Assembly: GCA_002327765.1 (NCBI GenBank)
Contig: DCUH01000090.1
Coordinates: forward strand, 1 to 28,625
DNA: 28,625 bases
Direction of reading: 5' to 3'
Source: a bacterium UBA2219
GTDB taxonomy: Bacteria; Desulfobacterota; Deferrimicrobia; Deferrimicrobiales; Deferrimicrobiaceae
The notes beneath the pieces are model-generated. The model worked only from the letters and a program-made list of their open reading frames with translations, ran no database searches and was not told the DNA's origin. Made by a program: the position numbers and the translations under genes. Of this stretch, positions 19,708-26,135 are shown one piece after another (positions within the stretch are counted from its first letter, which is position 1; every line of letters starts with the position of its first letter).

Positions 19708-19901
19708 TGGCCAATCCTCACCGGAAATGTCAAATTTGCGGCAGGAGGCACGCGCCGTGCCGGTGTGACCTCGGAGACGGGCATACCCCATCGGACGCGC
19801 TACGGGGCAATCCATTGCATTCGTTGCCTATAATCGCGGTGGCCCTCACCCGGATATGCGCCCTGCTGGAGAAGTTGACCGCACCCGAGGCAAACCCGTA
19901 A
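19707..19901 (+). CDS. Small cysteine-rich protein (64 aa)
   Basis: The ATG shares one base with the previous TAA. The N-terminus has CQICGRRHAPCRC, a compact metal site, and the C-terminal half is a hydrophobic helix (PIIAVALTRICALLEKL) that could be amphipathic. It is the last tiny gene before the integrase. Confidence 0.62.
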   Translation: MANPHRKCQICGRRHAPCRCDLGDGHTPSDALRGNPLHSLPIIAVALTRICALLEKLTAPEANP

Positions 19902-19988
19902 TTGTACCCTTCCCCCTCCTTCGAAGTCGCCTTGAATCCGCCTCCTCCCTCGGCGCATGCTCCCGGTATCCCTACGGAGGGGCTGACG

Positions 19989-21167
19989 ATGAAGGGGTCG
20001 ATCCGGACGGAGGAGAAGTGCCCGGTCTGCGGGAAGGCGTTCCAGCAGATCCGCCACCCTCTGGTCCGGAAGCAGGTCATCGACATCATGTGCCCGGCCT
20101 GCCTGACCCGGCCGGAAACCTTCTTCATCGACGGCCGCTGGATCCGGGACAGCGAGGGGCCCCTGGGTAGGATCTCCTGCGACCGGGACGGGAGGCCCTT
20201 CGCCTCCTTCCTCCACGCGCACCGGACGCTGGAAACGATCCGGAAAGAGATCGACGAGCACCGGTTCAAGTCCTCCCGGTGGCGCCGGGCCGTCCTCGGG
20301 CAGTACGCCCTCTCCCATGCCTGCGACCCGTGGATCGACCATCTGCGGCGGGACCGGTCCCCGGAGTACGCCGACCACCAGCGGCGGTTCATCCACGACT
20401 GGATCCTGCCCGCCCTGGGCGACAAGGATATCCGGGACATCCGGGGGCTCGACATCGAGCTGCTGCCGGCAAAGCTCGCGGAGAGGAAGACCCGGAAAGG
20501 GACGCCTCCTTCGGCGAACACGACCCGGAACATCCTGACCGCCCTGCGGACCCTGATGGCGTGGCTCGTCGAGAAGGACGTCATCGACAAGGCCCCGTCG
20601 TTCCCTCCGCTATCCCCGATCCCGCGGGAGAACGTCGGGTGGATCGACCCGGAGGACCAGCGGAAGGTGATCGCGTCCTTGCGGGAGGACCTGCGGCTGC
20701 TGGCGGAGACGATGATGGAGACGGGGATGCGCCCGAATGAGGCGGTGGCGCTGAAGGTGAAGGACCTGCGGGAAGAAGCGGTATACGTCGAGCGGGCTCT
20801 GACGAGGCGGAAGAAGGTCAAAGGGACGAAGACCGGGGTGTCGTCGCTGCGCCCCGTCTCCCCCGCCCTGTTCGCCCGGCTGAAAGAAGCGGCGAAGGGG
20901 AAGCTGCCGGAGGCGTGGCTGTTCGTGAACAAGGCCGGGACGCCGTACCTGACCAGTCAGCTGTCATGGGAGTGGAGGAAGGCCGCGAAGCTGGCAGGGG
21001 TAGAAGTCTGCCTGTACGTCGCAAGCCGGCACAGCAGGGTCAGCCAGATGCGCCAGGAGCTGGAGAAGGAGATGCTCGAGCGGTTGCGGAAGGAGCTCTC
21101 CCACGGCCGCGGGACGACAACCCTGAAGCACTACGTCCGGGACGACCGGGAGAAGCACGGGCAGTGA
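19989..21167 (+). CDS. int: Tyrosine integrase with N-terminal zinc ribbon
   Basis: I chose the ATG at 19989, which follows CGGAGGGG; the in-frame extension upstream has no ribosome site. The 392-residue protein opens with a zinc ribbon (CPVC at 11-14, CPAC at 35-38). A central SAM-like arm-binding domain follows at about 100-210 (WIDHLRRDRS, NTTRNILTALRTLMAWLV). The catalytic domain has Arg 248 (GMRPNEAVAL), Lys near 281, Arg 347 in SRHSRVSQM, His 372 (ELSHGRGT) and the nucleophile Tyr 382 (LKHYV). The first His of the usual H-x-x-R box is Val 344, a departure from the family pattern. It inserts and excises the prophage. It ends about 100 bases from host xerD, so the right attachment site should be in between or in the xerD 3' end. 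Confidence 0.88.
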   Translation: MKGSIRTEEKCPVCGKAFQQIRHPLVRKQVIDIMCPACLTRPETFFIDGRWIRDSEGPLGRISCDRDGRPFASFLHAHRTLETIRKEIDEHRFKSSRWRRAVLGQYALSHACDPWIDHLRRDRSPEYADHQRRFIHDWILPALGDKDIRDIRGLDIELLPAKLAERKTRKGTPPSANTTRNILTALRTLMAWLVEKDVIDKAPSFPPLSPIPRENVGWIDPEDQRKVIASLREDLRLLAETMMETGMRPNEAVALKVKDLREEAVYVERALTRRKKVKGTKTGVSSLRPVSPALFARLKEAAKGKLPEAWLFVNKAGTPYLTSQLSWEWRKAAKLAGVEVCLYVASRHSRVSQMRQELEKEMLERLRKELSHGRGTTTLKHYVRDDREKHGQ

Positions 21168-21271
21168 TCGGGCGGACCCTCCGAAATTCCCCTTTCATTT
21201 CGCGCCCTGCACGTCCGTCGTGATGACTTCCACGTCTCTATCTTACGGGAACCCGGGGGAAAATGCGTGGG
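21168..21271. other. Prophage-host junction, probable right attachment region
   Basis: This 104-base gap lies between the integrase and the convergent host xerD gene. It holds no open frame with a start signal and no tRNA. A lower-GC patch at 21183-21200 (AAATTCCCCTTTCATTT) and a GGGAACCCGGGGGAAAA segment near 21246 are the only notable texts. The core sequence cannot be defined because the left end of the prophage is outside the window. Confidence 0.5.
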
Positions 21272-22177
21272 TCAGCCGCGGGGGTGGTGCCTCCGGTGGA
21301 TCTCGCGCAGGCGATCGGGGGTGACGTGGGTGTAGATCTGCGTCGTCGCGATGTCGGCGTGCCCGAGCATCGCCTGGACAGCGCGCAGGTCCGCCCCGCC
21401 GGCCAGAAGGTGCCCCGCGAACGAATGCCGGAGAACGTGCGGAGAGATCCTCTCCTCGATCCCGGCGGCGAGTGCCCAGTACCGGATCCGGTTCCAGAGC
21501 GTCTGCCGCGTGATCGGCCTCCCAAGGCGCGACAGGAAAAGGGCGTTCGACGCCCTTTTTTTCAGGAACCCGGGTCGGGCCTCCTCGATGTACTCCTTGA
21601 GTGCGGAAAGCGCCGCTTCGGCGACCGGCACGACGCGCTCCTTGCTCCCCTTCCCGAAGACCCGCAGGAAACCGGCGTCCGGGTCCACGTTCTCCAGCCG
21701 AAGCGTGACGACCTCCGACGCGCGCAGCCCCGAGGCATACATGAGCGTCAGCATCGCCTTGTCGCGGATCCCCTCCGGCGTGGCGCGCTGCCGGTCGGGG
21801 GCCGCCAGGAGCGCGCTCACCTGGCTCACGGTGAGGTATTTCGGCAGCGGCCGCCCCAGCTTCGGCGCCCGCACCTCGGCGATCGGGCTTGCGGCCAGGC
21901 GCCCTTCCCGCACCAGGAACCGGAAGAAGGAGCGCAGCGCGGAAACGTGCCGCGAGGCGGAGCGGGCGGAGAGCCCCCCCTCGCGCAGGGAGGTGAGGTA
22001 GGCAAGGAAGTTTCCCCGGGTGAACGACCGGGCGTCGATCCCGGCCGACTCCAGGAATTCGACGAACCGCCGCAGGTCGGCGCCGTACGATTCGAGGGTG
22101 TTCGCGGAAAGGCGGCGCTCCGTCGAGAGATGGAGCAGGAACGATTCCGCGAGGGCGTCGTTGTCCACGGGGGTCAT
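21272..22177 (-). CDS. xerD: Site-specific tyrosine recombinase XerD/XerC
   Basis: The ATG at 22177 overlaps the glnD stop (ATGA) and gives 301 residues, the usual Xer length. The N-terminal SAM-like domain reads LAESFLLHLSTERRLSANTL and the catalytic domain is complete. It has Arg in SGLRASEV, Lys in FGKGSKERVVPV, the HVLRHSF box, LGHADIATTQ and the nucleophile Tyr in IYTHV. Xer proteins resolve chromosome dimers at dif with FtsK. By sequence alone XerC and XerD are not firmly separated; XerD-like text (RPLPKYLTVSQV) is favoured. It belongs to the host operon and is distinct from the phage integrase on the other side of the junction. Confidence 0.88.
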   Translation of the reverse strand: MTPVDNDALAESFLLHLSTERRLSANTLESYGADLRRFVEFLESAGIDARSFTRGNFLAYLTSLREGGLSARSASRHVSALRSFFRFLVREGRLAASPIAEVRAPKLGRPLPKYLTVSQVSALLAAPDRQRATPEGIRDKAMLTLMYASGLRASEVVTLRLENVDPDAGFLRVFGKGSKERVVPVAEAALSALKEYIEEARPGFLKKRASNALFLSRLGRPITRQTLWNRIRYWALAAGIEERISPHVLRHSFAGHLLAGGADLRAVQAMLGHADIATTQIYTHVTPDRLREIHRRHHPRG

Positions 22178-24849
22178 TCCCCGATGGATTCGAGGAGGGC
22201 CTGCCGGACCTCCTCCTGGCGCGCGGGGTCCGTGATCTTCCCGACGTCGCGGTCGTAGAGGTAGAAGGCGTCCGCCACCTGGTCGGCCTTGGTGGAGATC
22301 TTCGACAGGCGGATGTCGATCCCCAGGGAGGTGAGCGTCCTCGTGATGTCGAAGAGCAGCCCGATCCGGTCGTACGTGAAGACGTCGACGACCGTGTACA
22401 CGGAAGAGGCCGTGTTGTCGAAATTGACCCGCGTCGGCCGGTACTTCGGGACCTTGTCCCTCACGTACTTCCCGACCCGCGGCTCCGCGATGAGCGCCTC
22501 CACCGACATCTCGCCCCCGAGGACGGCCAGCAGGTCGGCCGTCACCCGCTCCTTCTTCGGCTCCCCCTGGAGGCTCTTTCCCCGGTAGTTCACGTAGAAG
22601 GTGTCCAGCGCCACCCCGTCGAGCGTCGTGAAGATCGACGCGTTCAGGATGTTCACGCCGTTGGCCGACAGGGTGCCCGCGATCTTTGCGAAGAGACCGC
22701 GCTCGTCCGGGCAGACGACGATGAATTCCGACGCTCCCGCCCCCGGGGCGTCGATCGTCTCCACGATGGGGGTCTTCCCGTCGAACCGGGCCAGGAGCCG
22801 GCAGTGGTCGGCGAACCGGGCGTCCGGGGTCCCGATGATGTACCGGTCGTCCACCCGGGAGAGGAACCGCGCCGCCGCTCCGGCGGGCTCGTCCTTCAGC
22901 CACTCCGTCACCTGCCTGCGCCGCGCGAACGCGCGCTCCTCGAAGGGGTGCTTCAACTTCCCCTGCTCGAGGACGTTCCTGGCCTTCTCGTAAAGCTCGT
23001 TCAGGAGCATCGCCTTCCACTGGGTCCAGACTTCCGGCCCCACTTCCCTCATGTCCGCGTACGTGAGGAGGTAGAGCTGGTCCAGCCGGGCGGGGGTCCG
23101 CACGGTCTCCGCGAAGGACAGGATCATCTCGATGTCGTGCAGGTCCCTGCGCTGGGACACGTGGGCCATCAGCAGGTGCTGCTCGACGAGGAACACGAGG
23201 TCGGAGACCTCCTCTTCCTTCATCCCCCAGCGCGCCCCGACGCGCGCGACGATCTCCGCGCCGATCTTCGAGTGTCCGTGCCCCTTCCCCTTCCCGATGT
23301 CGTGCAGCAGGATCGCGAGGGTGAGGAGCGCCTTGTCCGGCACCCGCTCGTGGATCTTCAGGAACATCTCCTCTTCCGGTGTCCTGCTCTCCGACACGGC
23401 GATCCGGGCCAGGACGCTGGCGCACCGGATGGAGTGGATGTCCGCCGTGTACACGTGGTAGATGTCCCGCAGCACCCTGCAGTGCAGCGGCGCGAACTCG
23501 GGTATGAACCGCCCCAGGAAAAGGCATTCGTTCATCGCGAGGAGCGTCTCGCGCAGGTGCGCGGGGTCGGAGAGGATTTCCATGAACATCCGCGCCGCGC
23601 CCGGGTCCCCCCGGAACGCCTCGCCGATCGAGGGAAGGGCCCCCTGGATGGTTCGTTTCGCCTGCAGGGAAAGCGCGGACTTCGTCTTCTGGAGCGTCCG
23701 GAAGAACTCCAGGATGCGGATCGGCTCCTTTTCGAAGGACGCCCTCTCCCCGGCCTGCAGCTTCCCCCTGTAGAGGACCGCCCCTTTCCAGCTCCAGCGG
23801 GCCTTGAGGAAGTCGAACGGCTTGCGCGGCATATCGTCCGGCAGGGGGCGGCCGACCTCCTCCAGAACCGCCCGGGTAAGCTGCGCCGCGGAGGCCGCAT
23901 GGAGGTAGTACGACTTCATGAACCGCTCCACGCCGAGACTTGCGCCCAGGTTCCGGTATCGGAACAGCGAGGCGAGCTGCTCCTGCGCCTCGAAGGTGAG
24001 GACGTCGGACTTTTTTCCGAGGACGTAGTGCAGCTCATTGCGAATCCGCAGGAGGTAGTCCATGACGTGGCGGATTCCTTCGGCCGCCTGGACGTCGACG
24101 ACGCCCTTCTGCCGCAGCTCCTTCAGGTCGCGGCACTTGTACTTCACCCGTGCCGCCCACACGGCCGTCTGCAGGTCGCGCAGGCCGCCGCGCCCGTCCT
24201 TGACGTTGGGCTCGAGCAGGTAGACCGTCGATCCCACTTTCTCGTGACGCGAGCGCATCTCCGCGATCTTGCTGTCGATGAACCGGTCGCCCGCGTTGTA
24301 ATAGACGAGGCGGTCCAGCTCTCCCGAAGCCTGTTCGAGCAGCTCCCGGTTCCCCGCCACGTACCGGTAGTCGAGCAGCGAGCTGCGGATGGAGTCGTCG
24401 GCGGACGCCAGCCGGATCGTCTCCTTGATGTTCCGGACGCTGTGCCCCACCTCCAGGCCGAGGTCCCACAGAGGATAGAGGATCCCCTCGGTCATCGCCT
24501 CCACGTACCAGTCGACCTTGTAATGATAGAGGAAGAGCAGGTCCACGTCCGACTTCGGGCAGAGCTCGCGGCGCCCGTACCCGCCGACGGCGATCACCGT
24601 CATCCGGTAATTCATGTCCGGCGAGCCGGCGAGGAACCGGGCCCGGGACCGGCCGTGCAGCGCCGTCACGACCGCGTCGACGGCATCGGTGTATTTCCGG
24701 CAGGCGGCCAGCCCCCCGAAGAGGCCGGAGCGCTGCTCCTCCCGCAGGGCGAGATGGGTCGCCTGGAGGAATTCCCTCGCCCGGTCGAGGAACTCCCTGT
24801 CGGGCAGGTCCGGCAGCATCAGGTCCGGGAACGGTTCGGGGATCCCCAC
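22174..24849 (-). CDS. glnD: Bifunctional PII uridylyltransferase / uridylyl-removing enzyme
   Basis: The 891-residue protein has the full GlnD layout. A nucleotidyltransferase domain carries GGYGRRELCPKSDVDLLF at about 89-106, and a helical part carries LEPNVKDGRGGLRDLQ near 212-227. The HD hydrolase domain has LLHDIGKGKGHGHSKIG at about 514-530. Two C-terminal ACT domains lie at about 708-780 (VVCPDERGLFAKIAGTL) and 818-888 (TVVDVFTYDRIGLLFDITRT). It senses glutamine and adds or removes UMP on PII proteins, controlling nitrogen assimilation. The catalytic Asp pair and HD residues are intact. It sits between xerD and the amidase gene, all leftward and overlapping or nearly so, and appears fully functional. 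Confidence 0.95.
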   Translation of the reverse strand: MGIPEPFPDLMLPDLPDREFLDRAREFLQATHLALREEQRSGLFGGLAACRKYTDAVDAVVTALHGRSRARFLAGSPDMNYRMTVIAVGGYGRRELCPKSDVDLLFLYHYKVDWYVEAMTEGILYPLWDLGLEVGHSVRNIKETIRLASADDSIRSSLLDYRYVAGNRELLEQASGELDRLVYYNAGDRFIDSKIAEMRSRHEKVGSTVYLLEPNVKDGRGGLRDLQTAVWAARVKYKCRDLKELRQKGVVDVQAAEGIRHVMDYLLRIRNELHYVLGKKSDVLTFEAQEQLASLFRYRNLGASLGVERFMKSYYLHAASAAQLTRAVLEEVGRPLPDDMPRKPFDFLKARWSWKGAVLYRGKLQAGERASFEKEPIRILEFFRTLQKTKSALSLQAKRTIQGALPSIGEAFRGDPGAARMFMEILSDPAHLRETLLAMNECLFLGRFIPEFAPLHCRVLRDIYHVYTADIHSIRCASVLARIAVSESRTPEEEMFLKIHERVPDKALLTLAILLHDIGKGKGHGHSKIGAEIVARVGARWGMKEEEVSDLVFLVEQHLLMAHVSQRRDLHDIEMILSFAETVRTPARLDQLYLLTYADMREVGPEVWTQWKAMLLNELYEKARNVLEQGKLKHPFEERAFARRRQVTEWLKDEPAGAAARFLSRVDDRYIIGTPDARFADHCRLLARFDGKTPIVETIDAPGAGASEFIVVCPDERGLFAKIAGTLSANGVNILNASIFTTLDGVALDTFYVNYRGKSLQGEPKKERVTADLLAVLGGEMSVEALIAEPRVGKYVRDKVPKYRPTRVNFDNTASSVYTVVDVFTYDRIGLLFDITRTLTSLGIDIRLSKISTKADQVADAFYLYDRDVGKITDPARQEEVRQALLESIGE

Positions 24850-24851
24850 TT

Positions 24852-26135
24852 CTAAAGCCCGTGCCGGGTGAAACTTCCGTTCTGCCCGTAATACCGGACC
24901 GCTTCCGCGACGCCGTCCGCGATCCGCGCGAGGTAGGCCTCGTCCCGGAGGCGGGCCTCTTCCTGGGCGTTGCTGATGAAGGAGGCCTCGACGAGCACGG
25001 AGGTCATCCGGGCCCCGACGAGGACGAAGAAGGGCGCCTGCTTCAGCCCCAGGTTCTCCTGCCGGCCGTAGCCCATGGTAACGCTGCGGCAGATGGCGTC
25101 GTTCATCGTCTTGGCCAGCCGAAGCGACTCGTTCTTGCGGGCCCCGGTGAACATGTCGTCGATGATGAACTTCACCCCTTTCAGGCGGGCCACCGGGACC
25201 CCGTTCTCCCTCGCGGCCAGCTCGAGGTCCTCCTGGTTGCTGGCGCCGCGCGAGAAGACGAAGGTGGAGATCCCCTTCGCCTTCCGGTTGCGGCTGGCGT
25301 TGATGTGGAGGGAGACGAAGATGTCGGCCCGGCTCCGGTTCGCCATCGCCGTGCGCTCCTCCAGCGGGATGAAGACGTCGCTTTCCCGCGTCATGCGCAC
25401 CTCGTACGCCTCGTGGCGCGACAGCCGTTCCCGGACCATTCGGCCGATCTCGAGCACGACGTCCTTCTCCTTGAGGCCCGTCGGCCCGATCGCGCCCGGG
25501 TCCTTCCCCCCGTGTCCGGGGTCGATCATGACGCGGATGCGGTTCTGTCGCAGCGAAGGCAACGGGGTCGACGGGGCGGACGACAGGAACGGCCCCTGTT
25601 CCTCGGGGACGGCCGGGGGCGGCTCCTTCGCGGGCGGCGCGGCGGCCTCCGTCGCCGGCGCCGCCTCTTCCCGGGGCGCCGGGATCTCCCCTTCCCCGTC
25701 GATGTCGATGATGATCCGGTACGGGTCGGGAAGGGCGAACACGCGGAACGTGCTCGACCTCTCGAGGTCGATGACGACCCGCACGGTGTCCTTGCTGTAC
25801 CGGCCGGCCCTCACCTGCCGTAGCAGACCGTTGTTGACGCCGACGGGGTTGTGCAGGATGTCGCTCTGGATCCCGGCTCCGCGGATGTCGACGAAGATGC
25901 GCGGCGGGAGCTTCCTCGCGGGGTCCGCCAGCACGGTGTCCGCCTGCCAGTGGACCTCCCCGCCGGTGTAGATCGCCACCCGGGTGTAGATCTCGTTGGT
26001 CCAGGCGTGTATTCCGGAAAGGACGGGTGAGATTTCGGCCGGGGCCGCCGCTTGCGCGTCCGGAGGAGCCATGGGCGCCGCGGACAGGAGGAGTGCGAGC
26101 AGCGCGCCGAGGATGTATAGGAACCGCAGGGTCAA
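24852..26135 (-). CDS. N-acetylmuramoyl-L-alanine amidase (AmiC type) with AMIN domain
   Basis: The start is TTG at 26135, overlapping the mutS TGA and preceded by AAGGGG. The 427-residue protein begins with a signal peptide (FLYILGALLALLLSAAPMA). An AMIN domain follows at about 40-140 (for example TRVAIYTGGEVHWQ and YRIIIDIDGEG) and binds the envelope or septum. A Pro/Ala/Glu-rich linker covers about 145-195. The amidase_3 domain has RVMIDPGHGGKDPGAIG, with zinc His and then Glu in EKDVVLEIG, then SLHINAS with the second His, and LVEASFISN with the catalytic Glu. It cleaves peptidoglycan side chains from the glycan to separate daughter cells. Host gene of the same operon. Confidence 0.92.
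   Translation of the reverse strand: MTLRFLYILGALLALLLSAAPMAPPDAQAAAPAEISPVLSGIHAWTNEIYTRVAIYTGGEVHWQADTVLADPARKLPPRIFVDIRGAGIQSDILHNPVGVNNGLLRQVRAGRYSKDTVRVVIDLERSSTFRVFALPDPYRIIIDIDGEGEIPAPREEAAPATEAAAPPAKEPPPAVPEEQGPFLSSAPSTPLPSLRQNRIRVMIDPGHGGKDPGAIGPTGLKEKDVVLEIGRMVRERLSRHEAYEVRMTRESDVFIPLEERTAMANRSRADIFVSLHINASRNRKAKGISTFVFSRGASNQEDLELAARENGVPVARLKGVKFIIDDMFTGARKNESLRLAKTMNDAICRSVTMGYGRQENLGLKQAPFFVLVGARMTSVLVEASFISNAQEEARLRDEAYLARIADGVAEAVRYYGQNGSFTRHGL

Noticed and set aside
21168..21271. tRNA gene as integration target
   Set aside because: No cloverleaf, T-loop GTTCRANNC text or CCA end is visible in the junction.
22178..23527. In-frame extension upstream of xerD giving a 751-codon frame
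   Set aside because: The extension lies within glnD in another frame and is Arg/Gly/Pro-rich; the natural xerD start is the ATG at 22177 overlapping the glnD stop.
22804..24855. Long rightward open frame of 683 codons
   Set aside because: It is the antisense shadow of glnD in a GC-rich codon pattern. The residue content is Arg/Pro/Leu/His-rich, with no domain and no ribosome site.
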